From Phycisphaerales bacterium (lineage in GTDB: Bacteria; Planctomycetota; Phycisphaerae; Phycisphaerales; UBA1924), in the NCBI GenBank assembly GCA_020427395.1, contig JAGQON010000015.1:1-64000 (forward strand): 64,000 bases of DNA. Direction: 5' to 3'. Positions 9,306 through 18,015 of the stretch are shown here, piece after piece (the first letter of the stretch is position 1; each line of letters opens with the position of its first letter). A program made the position numbers and the translations under genes. The notes under the pieces were generated by a model, which was given only the letters and a program-made list of their open reading frames with translations, was not told the origin of the DNA and ran no database searches.

Positions 9306-10550
9306 ATGGATATCAAGACGAATCAAGCGATCATGCTCGCAGCACTTTGTGCTGCCGCAGGATCCGCTGTCGCCGGCCAGCCACTGGTGACGCTGTTCTC
9401 GGAGGACTTCGAGTCCTTCCCGCTGACCGTGAATCAGGAAGAGGGTGTCTTTACCGGTACCGTCGCTTGCTACACCGAGGCGTTCCTCGGGGACGGCGTC
9501 GTGTGTGGCGGCCCGAACCTCAACACCGAGTGTGGTGATCCACCCGTCCCAGCAACCATCGACTGCTCTGACTTCGTGAACACGCCGTTCGATGGTGAGT
9601 GGAGCTACAACGGCTGGTCGCAGATCTACGGGTACGACTGGGACGGGAGCGGAGGAAGCACCGCGGCGCAGCCTGGGATCGGCGCAGCCGAGTGGCAGGG
9701 CTGGACTGTTTGTGATTACGACTTCTGGATCTCTGCAGATACACAGCTCCGCGAAGAGTTCAGCAAGGCTTCGGGTCGTGTCCTCGTTGCGGACCCCGAT
9801 GAGTGGGACGATTACGACCCGTTCGGGATCGATCCGGACTCCACCGGGGTGTTCAACTCGCGCATTACTTCACCGGCCATTAACATCGATGGCGTCACGG
9901 AGAACACCGTGATTGTCCGCTTCGATTCGAGCTGGCGTCCTGAGGACACCCAGAAGGCCGCGCTGAATGTTTCGTTCGATGGCGGTGCTTTCACGCAGGT
10001 CCTGCTCTTTGAGTCAGACAGCAGCTCGCCCGACTATCACCCCGACGCAACTAATGAGTCGGTGGAGATCGCGATCAATAACCCCTCTGGTGCGACCAGT
10101 ATGCAGATCCAGTTCGAGCTGTTTGACGCGACCAACGACTGGTGGTGGGCTGTTGACAACATCCAGGTTGCCGGTGAGGGTGGTGATCCCATCGAGCCGC
10201 CAAGCCCCTTCGACCTGACCCTGGCGCAGTTCAATGATACGACAGTGGTTCCTATGAGCTGGACTCAGTCGCTTAATGCGATTGAGTACGATGTGGTGAT
10301 CGCCAACGACGCTGATTTCAACGATGTCGTCGTGATGGAGACTACGACCAATCTGTCGTTCAGCACCGCGGCCGGCGATCTCACCGCCGGAGCATACTGG
10401 GTCAAGGTTGTTGCTCGCAACAGCCTCGGCTCCACCGAGCAGGTCATGCAGATCGGCGTGGACAACAACTGCCCGGCGGACCTTTCGCCCGACGGGACGC
10501 TGAACTTCTTCGATGTTTCGCGATTCCTCCAGCTCTACAACGCTGGCTGA
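9306..10550 (+). CDS. secreted protein with WWWA-type jelly-roll-like module and truncated GC-type dockerin tail
   Basis: 414 residues with a signal peptide (ending GSAVAG near residue 24). The body is a beta-rich module of about 270 residues with diagnostic blocks EWQGW, ADPDEWDDY, FDSSWRPED and NDWWWAVDNIQV. An Fn3-like segment follows (about 300-390), then a single EF-hand-like dockerin loop (LSPDGTLNFFDVSRFL). The ORF stops at NAG: the codon that would encode the terminal Cys of the usual Gly-Cys-Pro is TGA. The module recurs in the next gene and twice in the phosphatase at 13180. No catalytic motif is seen, so a binding or structural role is more likely than an enzymatic one. TGGAGATTGGAGAG upstream supplies a ribosome-binding site. 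Confidence 0.75.
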   Translation: MDIKTNQAIMLAALCAAAGSAVAGQPLVTLFSEDFESFPLTVNQEEGVFTGTVACYTEAFLGDGVVCGGPNLNTECGDPPVPATIDCSDFVNTPFDGEWSYNGWSQIYGYDWDGSGGSTAAQPGIGAAEWQGWTVCDYDFWISADTQLREEFSKASGRVLVADPDEWDDYDPFGIDPDSTGVFNSRITSPAINIDGVTENTVIVRFDSSWRPEDTQKAALNVSFDGGAFTQVLLFESDSSSPDYHPDATNESVEIAINNPSGATSMQIQFELFDATNDWWWAVDNIQVAGEGGDPIEPPSPFDLTLAQFNDTTVVPMSWTQSLNAIEYDVVIANDADFNDVVVMETTTNLSFSTAAGDLTAGAYWVKVVARNSLGSTEQVMQIGVDNNCPADLSPDGTLNFFDVSRFLQLYNAG

Positions 10551-10600
10551 AATCCGCGTGGTTGACAACGGTTATCGAAACGAACAAGCACAACATCTGC

Positions 10601-10625
10601 GCCGGTCCCAGATTGGTTGACCGGC
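10601..10625 (+). promoter_or_regulatory. hairpin abutting the Shine-Dalgarno of the following gene
   Basis: A perfect 7-bp stem, GCCGGTC (10601-10607) with GACCGGC (10619-10625), around an 11-base loop. It ends one base before the GAGGAG ribosome-binding site (10627-10632) of the gene at 10642. No T-run follows, so it is not a classical terminator. It could be an mRNA stability or translation-control element between two paralogous genes. Confidence 0.3.
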
Positions 10626-10641
10626 AGAGGAGATACGAACC

Positions 10642-11772
10642 ATGAATCTGAATCAAGCCAAGATCCTGAGCGGTCTGATCGCGGTCTGCGGCATGAGCGC
10701 CGCGGCTAGCGCTCAGTCGACCCAGGTCCTGTTCTTTGAGAACTTTGATAGTGTGCCCCTGGGCATGAATGTTGAAGAGGGCATCGAGACCGGTGCCGGC
10801 GGCCCCATGACCAATGTCTGGTCACCCGACTTCCCCGCTGGATGGAGCGTTGATTTCAACCTCCCGGGTATCGGCGTCCTTGAGTGGCAGGGCTGGAACA
10901 TCGCTGATGGTCAGTGGTGGGCTTTCACCTGTGGTGATCAGAACCGAACCGATTTCGTTGAGCCCTCCGAGGGTGGGCTTGGTCGTGGCGCGATCGCGAT
11001 CGCGGACAGCGATGAATGGGATGATTATGACGCCAACGGGCTTGATCCCACGGCTCAGGGCGACATGAACACCATGATGACCACGCCGGTCATTGACCTG
11101 ACCGGGGTCACCCCCGGCTCCGTCAACCTCTCGTTCTTCTCGTCGTGGCGTGATGAGTCGTCCCAGACCGCGGTTGTCGAGGTTCGCTACGACGGTGGCG
11201 CATGGGAGGAAGCCCTCCGCTGGACGAGCGACGACATGGATCCCAACTTCCACGACGACGCTGAGAATGAGATTGTGAACATCTCGCTCGCCAACCCCGC
11301 AGCCGGTAGCATGGAGGTGCGGTTCTCGTACCTCAACGGCTCAAACAACTGGTGGTGGGCGGTCGATACCATCCAGGTCACTGGTGAGGTTAGCGGCACG
11401 GCGACCAATGCTCCGGGTTACAGCTTCATTGCTGCTGATGTTTTCAACGAGACTGGTCGTCCGATCATCAACATCAGCGAGGCCGCCGGCGCGGATGACT
11501 ACACCGTCCTCCTCGCCAAGGACGCGGCTTTCACCGATATCCGCCAGAGCAGCACTGCCAGCGCGAGCGGTGATTACATGATCCCCGGCATCCCCAATGG
11601 GATCTACTGGGTTAAGGCCGTCGCGAACAACGGCGCGGGTTCAACCGATTCAGAGAACTCAATCCGGATTGTCGTCGACAACCCGATCTCCGTTGATTTC
11701 AACGGCGATGGGAATCTCAACTTCTTCGATGTCTCGCTCTTCCTGCAGATGTTCAATGCGGGCTGCCCCTGA
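10642..11772 (+). CDS. secreted WWWA-module protein with GC-type dockerin tail (paralogue of upstream gene)
   Basis: 376 residues. Signal peptide ends ASAQ (about residue 25). The same beta module as the upstream gene follows: EWQGW, IADSDEWDDY, FSSWRDES and NNWWWAVDTIQV. Then comes an Fn3-like stretch and one dockerin loop (DFNGDGNLNFFDVSLFL) ending in the expected NAGCP. Start is supported by GAGGAG 9 bases upstream. The gap to the upstream paralogue is 91 bp and a strong terminator follows, so the two form one unit. Probably surface or dockerin-anchored and working with the phosphoesterases encoded nearby; function otherwise unknown. Confidence 0.78.
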   Translation: MNLNQAKILSGLIAVCGMSAAASAQSTQVLFFENFDSVPLGMNVEEGIETGAGGPMTNVWSPDFPAGWSVDFNLPGIGVLEWQGWNIADGQWWAFTCGDQNRTDFVEPSEGGLGRGAIAIADSDEWDDYDANGLDPTAQGDMNTMMTTPVIDLTGVTPGSVNLSFFSSWRDESSQTAVVEVRYDGGAWEEALRWTSDDMDPNFHDDAENEIVNISLANPAAGSMEVRFSYLNGSNNWWWAVDTIQVTGEVSGTATNAPGYSFIAADVFNETGRPIINISEAAGADDYTVLLAKDAAFTDIRQSSTASASGDYMIPGIPNGIYWVKAVANNGAGSTDSENSIRIVVDNPISVDFNGDGNLNFFDVSLFLQMFNAGCP

Positions 11773-11796
11773 TCGATCCTGATCGAAACCACAACA

Positions 11797-11824
11797 CCCC
11801 CGCCCCAGGAAACCGGGGCGGGGG
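11797..11824 (+). terminator. Rho-independent-type terminator
   Basis: A perfect 10-bp GC stem, CCCCCGCCCC / GGGGCGGGGG, with the 8-base loop AGGAAACC. The tail (AATTCGTT) is not a pure T-run. It lies 25 bases after the stop at 11772 and separates the two secreted-module genes from the long plus-strand unit starting at 11876. Confidence 0.75.
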
Positions 11825-11875
11825 AATTCGTTCTCTCTGTCGACATCCCCATGTTCCCAATCGGGAGACCCATCG

Positions 11876-12739
11876 ATGCACCATCGAATCCATCGTCAAC
11901 CGTCCGATCGTCATCGAGCGTTCACGCTCATCGAGCTGCTCGTCGTGATCGCAATCATCGCATTGCTCACAGGCATCCTCCTTCCCTCTCTGGGGAAGGC
12001 AAGGGAGGCCGCAAGGACGCTCAAGTGCAAGATCAATATGCGTACGATTGACTTTGCGATGAACCTCTACCGCGAGGACAATCGCGGCTGGGGGAACGAG
12101 GCCAAGAACTATGGTGCTCGGTTTGATCTTAACGGTGTCCGCTTCGATACAGAGGATACCTACGCCTACTGGGGTATTTTCTACGACGAGTACATCGATG
12201 ACGCTCTCGAGGTGTGGGAGGACCCCAACTTCCAGCTTATGGACCCGTACCCGTACTGGGGTACCGACCTTGACTTCATCTACGAAACCCAGCGGTACCA
12301 GTCATACGGAATCAACGGTCTGCGCACAAATGATAACGATCCTCGTGACCCGATCGCCAAGTACGGATTATGGCGGAACGCCAAGAAGGAAACGGTCGGG
12401 CGAGGTGGCGTGATCGTCATTCAGAATGTGTCGTACCTCCGTCCGTTGTCACAGCTGCGACGCCCAAACGACATGATCGTTTTCCAGGACGCGTTCGAGC
12501 ACCAGATGGAGACCGGCAACGACGCACTCGACGGACTCACCCAGTACGACAGCAACTACGGCGGTCTTGAGAACTACTGGGAAGAAGCGTACTTCCGGCA
12601 CAATGACAACTGCCACACGATGTTCGCCGATGGTCACACCGAGGCGTTCAACCGCGCACAGGTTACCGATGACGGTGATCCGGACCTGCGTTACTACTAC
12701 TCGGGCGACCCCGACGATCTACCTGATGATAACGGGTGA
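11876..12739 (+). CDS. prepilin-like secreted protein with H-x9-DG motif
   Basis: 287 residues. The N-terminus carries a type IV prepilin/pseudopilin cleavage site ([26 protein letters not shown]), which PilD-type peptidases cut before the Phe. The C-terminal part has H-x9-DG ([13 protein letters not shown]), typical of the abundant DUF1559-like planctomycete pseudopilins. It probably assembles into or is exported through a type II secretion-like apparatus. It is the first gene after the terminator and may lead a transcript running through the phosphatase, phosphodiesterase, aminotransferase and phnCDE genes. Confidence 0.85.
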   Translation: MHHRIHRQPSDRHRAFTLIELLVVIAIIALLTGILLPSLGKAREAARTLKCKINMRTIDFAMNLYREDNRGWGNEAKNYGARFDLNGVRFDTEDTYAYWGIFYDEYIDDALEVWEDPNFQLMDPYPYWGTDLDFIYETQRYQSYGINGLRTNDNDPRDPIAKYGLWRNAKKETVGRGGVIVIQNVSYLRPLSQLRRPNDMIVFQDAFEHQMETGNDALDGLTQYDSNYGGLENYWEEAYFRHNDNCHTMFADGHTEAFNRAQVTDDGDPDLRYYYSGDPDDLPDDNG

Positions 12740-12775
12740 TTGTTCGAGACCTTTGCCATGTGGCTGGGAGCAGAT

Positions 12776-13129
12776 ATGCAAAGAAGCGAACAAGTAAAAG
12801 TCGTCGGGGCGGTGCTGCTGCTGGTGGTCGCAGGGGCGCTAATGGTCTTCTTCACAGGCGGGAACGAGAAGCCGAGCTCGAGCGATCTCAAGAGCATGGT
12901 GCAGTCACTGTCTGACGAAGAGCTGATCAATATGCGTCAGTCTCTCGCTGCGCAGGTTGCGGATGCGAATCGGACTCGGGGGAACTCGGAGAAGTCCAAG
13001 TTCCTCATCGGTTATGAGAAACAGCTCGCCGAGTACGACAGCATCCTCTCTGACCGTGGCATCGACCCGCTAAAACTGAAGATGCCAACACTCGCGGAGT
13101 TTCCGATTCGTAAAGACGAAGAACCCTGA
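12776..13129 (+). CDS. small single-pass membrane protein, unknown
   Basis: About 117 residues from the ATG at 12776, which has GGGAG 5 bases upstream; TTG 12740 and ATG 12758 are earlier in-frame options. One hydrophobic segment (VVGAVLLLVVAGALMVFF, about residues 9-26) is followed by a charged, helical 90-residue domain (SLSDEELINMRQSLAAQV). It belongs to no family I know. It lies between the prepilin-like protein and the purple-acid-type phosphatase and is probably co-transcribed with both. It may be an accessory of the secretion or pilus system. Confidence 0.65.
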   Translation: MQRSEQVKVVGAVLLLVVAGALMVFFTGGNEKPSSSDLKSMVQSLSDEELINMRQSLAAQVADANRTRGNSEKSKFLIGYEKQLAEYDSILSDRGIDPLKLKMPTLAEFPIRKDEEP

Positions 13130-13179
13130 CTCCTGTGATCTACCGATCACCATGTGAGCCTGTTTGAGACCACCACGAT

Positions 13180-16100
13180 ATGAAGTATATCAACGCTGCT
13201 GCAGTTCTCTCGCTCCTGATGTGTTCACCTGTGCTCGCACAGAGTATCCGCTTGGGACCTTGCCTACAGGACGCCAGTCCGCAAAGCATCTGGGTCATGT
13301 GGGAGACTACATCGAGCACGCCGAGCATCGTCGAGTACGGGCTAACCCAGGAGCTGGGCATGAGCGTGATGGGCTCGTCTGGCGCGAGCCAGAACGGCGC
13401 TCGTATTCACCACACAATGATCAATAACCTGCAACCCGACACGGTGTACTACTACCGGGTTGGCACGGGCAGCGCGGTCGGTGAAGTGCTCAGCTTCCGC
13501 ACACCGGCGGAAACATCCGCGGAGCAATCGTTCCGGTTCGCAGCCCTCTCCGATACGCAGGGTGGCCCGATCTCGGACATGCATACGCGAACGATCAACG
13601 AGGGGATCATCGCCTTTGTTCAGAATGAGTTTGGGCCAGTGATCCACGATGAACTCGCATTTGTCATCGAACCCGGGGACTTGGTCTCGACAGGGTCCGA
13701 CTATGACCAGTGGAAAACACAATACTTTGACGAGACACAGAATCTGTACCAGCATGTGCCGATCTACCCGGTTCCGGGCAATCACGAACAGGATTCACAC
13801 TGGTTTTTCGATTACTTCAAACTTCCTGAGAACGGGACACCGGGCTTTGAGGAGCACTGGTGGTACAAAGACCACGGCAATATCCGTCTCGTCGGTCTCG
13901 ACAGCAATAACGCTTACCGGATCCAGCCGCAGCTCGACTGGCTCGATGGCGTGCTTGCAGACGCGGCGACAAATGACGATATTGACTTTGTTTTCGCCCA
14001 GCTCCATCACCCGCACCTCTCAGGCATATGGACTCCAGGAAACACGGCGTACACCGGCCTTATTGTCGATAAGCTAGAAGCTTTCTCAGATACCACCGGA
14101 AAGCCTTCGATTCACTTCTTCGGGCATACGCACGCGTACGAACGCGGGCAGAGCAAGGATCACAGTCACCTCTGGGTGAATGTGGCTGCCGGCGAGGGGG
14201 GTATCGATTACTGGGACCAGAGCGATGTCGATTATGACGAGTTCCAGCGGGTCTTTCCTGAGTGGGGCTTTGTCATCATGGAGGTCGACGCGGGGGACGA
14301 TCCCAAGTTTCGTCTCCGCCGCATCAACCGTGGGAACAACTACTTCGAGCGTGACAATGAGGTGATGGACGATATCACCATCCGTCGATACAACAACGAG
14401 CCTGAGGTGCCTTCGCCGATTGCGCCGAGCGACGGGCAGACTCAGGTCGATCCCGATCTTGTGGAACTCCGAGCGAGCGTTTTCAGTGATTCGGACGGGG
14501 GGACGCACCTTGAGAGTCAGTTCCAGCTGACGAAGATTCAAGGCGATTACGTGAACCCAGTGATTGATCGCTGGATCCGATTTGAGAACTGGTTCATGGT
14601 TGAAGGTGCCGACGGCGGAGAAAGCGGCTCGTACAGCGTGAACACGGTCGAAGATCCGGACATCAGCAAGGTCAGCGTTGCGTATCTTGACGGGTTGACG
14701 ACCTACTACTGGCGTGTCCGTTATCGAGATTCTGGTCTGGGATGGAGCGACTGGTCGGACGAGTTCTCGTTTACAACAGGATCGGCACCGACAGGTGCGT
14801 GCTGCTTCCATGATGGGTTCTGTGATCAGTTGCGTGAAAACATCTGCGTGGCGCAGGGCGGCGATTGGCTCGGGCTCGATTCGGATTGCGAAAATTGCCC
14901 GCAGGTCGTGGTTGCGTTCTCGGAGGACTTTGATACGGTTCCCCTCGGTTCGCCCGTGGACGAAGGGACGCCGGGTGATCATGTGTGGACATCCCTGTCG
15001 CCGGGTGGGTGGATTGTCGACCGCACGGGAGTTCCCGGCGGCGGCGTCACAGAATGGCGAGGCTGGGGCTTTGCCGATCCGATATGGTGGGCACAAACCG
15101 CCGACGATCAGGGTCGCAGCGGTTTCACGAGGGCTTCTGGTGCGACCGCTATCGCGGATCCGGATGAATGGGATGACGCGCCACGAGACCCTGGCACATA
15201 CAACAGCTGGCTCGAATCGCCGGTCATTGATATCACGCGTCTCGATCCGAACAATGCCAAACTCATCTTTGATTCCTCTTGGCGCCCGGAAGTCAATCAG
15301 CGAGCGATGGTGACAGCTGTCTTCGATCACGGCTCAGAAATCGTGCTTATCGATTGGCATTCTCAGCCAGGTCCAAGTTTCAAGCCAGACGCGACCGATG
15401 AGACGGTTGTGCTCGATCTCCCGGTGCCCATGGGTGCCCAAACGCTTGAGCTCCGATTTGGGCTGCTCGACGCAGAGAACAACTGGTGGTGGGCGATCGA
15501 TAACATCGCTGTTGTTGGTCAGGCCAGCGCAGAGCGTATGACGATTCTCCAGGAAGATTTCGAGAGCGTGCCGCTGGGGCCGAGCGTTGATGAATCCCCC
15601 AGCGATAGTGTTTGGACAGATGTACCCCCGCAGGGTTGGAGTGTAGATGACTCGGGTGTTCCTGGTATCGGTCTCGATGGTGAGGGCGTCACCGAGTGGG
15701 AGGGCTGGGCTTTTACTGATCGCGATTGGTGGGTTGGCATCGCAGCTGATCAACTGAGAAGCGAGTTTGTTTCGGCGCGCGGCGCCATCGCGGTTGCAGA
15801 TCCGGATGAGTGGGATGACCTGGGAAATCCAGAGGCGTTGGGAGCATACAACGCGTTGATGCAGAGCCCGGCGATCGATATCGCATCGGTCAGGGTTGAT
15901 AGTCTACAGATCGCTTTCGATTCCAGCTGGCGACCTGAGGATAATCAACGGGTGGAGCTGCGTGTCTCGTTTGACAACGGGCCGTATCAGATCCTTCTTG
16001 ACTGGCGCAGTCAGGCGGGGGATCAGTTTCACCCTGATTCTACGAACGAGCGTGTGCTCATTGATATCCCCAATCCCCCCGGTGCATCAACAATGGCGTT

Positions 16101-16338
16101 GGAGTTCGCCATGCTTGATGCCGCCAACGACTGGTGGTGGGCGATCGACAACCTCATGATCACCGGGTTGTGCGCTGCGGAGTTCGATGGCATCCCTGGC
16201 CTGACTTTCTTCGATGTATCAGGATTTCTCTCTGCATTTCAGAATCAATCCCCTCACGCGGATCTGAACGCGGACCTTGCGTTTAACTTCTTCGATGCAC
16301 AAGTCTTCATCCAGGCGTTCCTCAGTGGGTGCGGCTGA
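13180..16338 (+). CDS. secreted purple-acid-type metallophosphatase with two WWWA modules and dockerin-like tail
   Basis: 1052 residues, multi-domain. Signal peptide to about 20; Fn3-like purple-acid-phosphatase N-domain (about 22-108). The metallophosphatase domain (about 115-400) has visible metal ligands in SDTQ (Asp125), GDL (Asp167), GNHE (Asn201-His202), LHHPH and GHTHAYE (His316, His318). Then an Fn3-like segment (about 415-525) and a Cys-rich GACC..GFC linker (about 531-572). Two copies follow (about 577-785 and 787-995) of the module found alone in the genes at 9306 and 10642, each with EWRGW/EWEGW, ADPDEWDD, SSWRPE and NWWWAIDNI or DWWWAIDNL. The tail has two degenerate EF-hand loops and ends GCG rather than GCP. 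It releases phosphate or an analogous group from an extracellular ester. Co-transcription with phnCDE suggests an organophosphonate or phosphodiester substrate. Confidence 0.87.
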   Translation: MKYINAAAVLSLLMCSPVLAQSIRLGPCLQDASPQSIWVMWETTSSTPSIVEYGLTQELGMSVMGSSGASQNGARIHHTMINNLQPDTVYYYRVGTGSAVGEVLSFRTPAETSAEQSFRFAALSDTQGGPISDMHTRTINEGIIAFVQNEFGPVIHDELAFVIEPGDLVSTGSDYDQWKTQYFDETQNLYQHVPIYPVPGNHEQDSHWFFDYFKLPENGTPGFEEHWWYKDHGNIRLVGLDSNNAYRIQPQLDWLDGVLADAATNDDIDFVFAQLHHPHLSGIWTPGNTAYTGLIVDKLEAFSDTTGKPSIHFFGHTHAYERGQSKDHSHLWVNVAAGEGGIDYWDQSDVDYDEFQRVFPEWGFVIMEVDAGDDPKFRLRRINRGNNYFERDNEVMDDITIRRYNNEPEVPSPIAPSDGQTQVDPDLVELRASVFSDSDGGTHLESQFQLTKIQGDYVNPVIDRWIRFENWFMVEGADGGESGSYSVNTVEDPDISKVSVAYLDGLTTYYWRVRYRDSGLGWSDWSDEFSFTTGSAPTGACCFHDGFCDQLRENICVAQGGDWLGLDSDCENCPQVVVAFSEDFDTVPLGSPVDEGTPGDHVWTSLSPGGWIVDRTGVPGGGVTEWRGWGFADPIWWAQTADDQGRSGFTRASGATAIADPDEWDDAPRDPGTYNSWLESPVIDITRLDPNNAKLIFDSSWRPEVNQRAMVTAVFDHGSEIVLIDWHSQPGPSFKPDATDETVVLDLPVPMGAQTLELRFGLLDAENNWWWAIDNIAVVGQASAERMTILQEDFESVPLGPSVDESPSDSVWTDVPPQGWSVDDSGVPGIGLDGEGVTEWEGWAFTDRDWWVGIAADQLRSEFVSARGAIAVADPDEWDDLGNPEALGAYNALMQSPAIDIASVRVDSLQIAFDSSWRPEDNQRVELRVSFDNGPYQILLDWRSQAGDQFHPDSTNERVLIDIPNPPGASTMALEFAMLDAANDWWWAIDNLMITGLCAAEFDGIPGLTFFDVSGFLSAFQNQSPHADLNADLAFNFFDAQVFIQAFLSGCG

Positions 16339-16380
16339 TCGATCAAAGGCGTTTGCCTCATCCATTCTCAGGAGTTTCAG

Positions 16381-17997
16381 ATGCTTCAGTGCATGCTTAT
16401 CTTCTTCTCGTTCCTGTGCTCGATGGCATGGGGTGTCGAGCTGAATCAGCCCGTCCGTACCGTCATCATCATCGGCGTAGATGGCTTGAGCCCACGCGGT
16501 GTCGATGAGGGTATCTCACCCAGCATGAACCGCCTTATTGGACAGGGAGCGTACAGCTTCCATGCTCGCGGCGTGTTCCCGACCTCATCGTCCCCAAACT
16601 GGGCTTCCATGATCATGGGCGCAGGCCCAGAACAGCACGGCATCACCTCGAACGATTGGCGACTCTGGAGCCGCTCGATCATGCCGTCGAAGGTAGGGCA
16701 GGAGGGGCGATTCCCGAGTATTTTTTCCGAACTCCGTCGTTATCGCCCGGATGCGAAGATCAGCGTGATCTACGACTGGAGCGGCTTTGGCAACCTGTTC
16801 GATCACAGCGTCGTTGATGTGGCCGCGGATACACAAGGCCCTGAGGCGACAATGGCGAGAGCGATTGAAGAGTTCAAATACAACAGGCCAGACCTGCTCT
16901 TTGTTCATCTCGATCATGTCGACGGTGCTGGGCATGGAGAGGGATGGCATACGCCTGAGTACTTCGCGGCCGTCAAGCGCGCAGACGATCGCATCGGTGA
17001 GATGATCAAGGTTATCGATGAGGCACGCGCCTGGGATAGTACCGTGCTCATCGTCACCTCCGACCACGGGGGGGTTGGTAAATCGCACGGCGGCGAGAGT
17101 ATGGCCGAGCTTGAAATCCCATGGATGATCGTGGGGGCCGGGATCGCCAACAGCCGCGAAATCAGTCGTGATATCAATACCTACGACACGGCTTGCACCG
17201 CGGCCTACCTGTTAGGGGTTCCGATGCATCCATCGTGGGTGGGCAAGCCCATCCTGGAGGCGATGAGCAGCGCGGCCAACGGCGGCTGGATCGATAGCCG
17301 ATACCTCCCCGCACCCCAGATCACGCCCCCCGGTGCACTCATGGCCACCGACGAGGTGATCATTCAACTCGGGTGTGAGCTTGAGGCTGCAGACATCACG
17401 TACACGCTCGATGGGAGTGAGCCCGACAAGAACTCGATGGTCTATGCCGCGCCTTTCGTGATCAAGGAAACGACCACGATCAAAGCCCGAGCATTTATGC
17501 GTGGCCGAGAAAGCCGCGTTACGAGCGATACTTACCGACTGCTCCGCTCGGACTCTCCTCGCCCGGTCAACTACGAGTACTACGAGGCGCCCGAGGGCGA
17601 AGCACGCTGGGAGAGTCTGCCAGACTTCCGCAAGCTGACGCCGCTTCGGCAGGGAACCTGCCCTGAGATCGGGCTCGCCACGATCGAGAAGCGTGAAGAT
17701 CAGTTTGCGATCCGATTCACGACCAAGCTGCGGATCGAAGAATCCGGCACATACATGCTTCATCTCAAGTCCGATGACGGATCACGGCTGAAGATCGGAC
17801 GCCGGATCATCATCGATAACGACGGGTCGCACGGCCCGATCGAGGAATCGGAGCAGATCGATCTGACAACGGGTGAGCACACGATTGTTGTCGAGTATTT
17901 CGAAGACCATGGCGGCGAGTCGCTTGACCTGGCGATTACTGGGCCCGACAAGGTCCGCAGGGCGCTTTCGTTTGATCAACTCGTATCGCCGCATTAG
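16381..17997 (+). CDS. secreted type I phosphodiesterase/alkaline-phosphatase superfamily enzyme with PA14 domain
   Basis: 538 residues. Short signal peptide (SFLCSMAWG). The catalytic domain is of the nucleotide pyrophosphatase/phosphodiesterase type: IIIGVDGLSPRG (metal Asp), FPTSSSPNWASM (nucleophile Thr/Ser region), DHVDGAGHG (metal Asp and His), SDHGG and a later KSHGG His. Around residues 335-385 lies a chitobiase/hexosaminidase C-terminal-like domain (YTLDGSEPD). Residues about 410-535 look like a PA14 domain (YMLHLKSDDGSRLKIG), often a sugar-binding module. Phosphonoacetate hydrolase belongs to the same superfamily, so a C-P or phosphonate-ester substrate is conceivable, but a simple phosphodiesterase is the safer reading. 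CAGGAGT precedes the ATG by 8 bases. It sits 18 bp upstream of the class III aminotransferase gene. Confidence 0.83.
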   Translation: MLQCMLIFFSFLCSMAWGVELNQPVRTVIIIGVDGLSPRGVDEGISPSMNRLIGQGAYSFHARGVFPTSSSPNWASMIMGAGPEQHGITSNDWRLWSRSIMPSKVGQEGRFPSIFSELRRYRPDAKISVIYDWSGFGNLFDHSVVDVAADTQGPEATMARAIEEFKYNRPDLLFVHLDHVDGAGHGEGWHTPEYFAAVKRADDRIGEMIKVIDEARAWDSTVLIVTSDHGGVGKSHGGESMAELEIPWMIVGAGIANSREISRDINTYDTACTAAYLLGVPMHPSWVGKPILEAMSSAANGGWIDSRYLPAPQITPPGALMATDEVIIQLGCELEAADITYTLDGSEPDKNSMVYAAPFVIKETTTIKARAFMRGRESRVTSDTYRLLRSDSPRPVNYEYYEAPEGEARWESLPDFRKLTPLRQGTCPEIGLATIEKREDQFAIRFTTKLRIEESGTYMLHLKSDDGSRLKIGRRIIIDNDGSHGPIEESEQIDLTTGEHTIVVEYFEDHGGESLDLAITGPDKVRRALSFDQLVSPH

Positions 17998-18015
17998 GCA
18001 GAAAGGACCGCGAGG

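Noticed and set aside
14086..15330. 414-codon minus-strand frame
   Set aside because: Lies wholly antisense to the phosphatase gene at 13180, which has clear domains; the antisense translation is Arg/Ile-rich with no motif. A codon-bias shadow.
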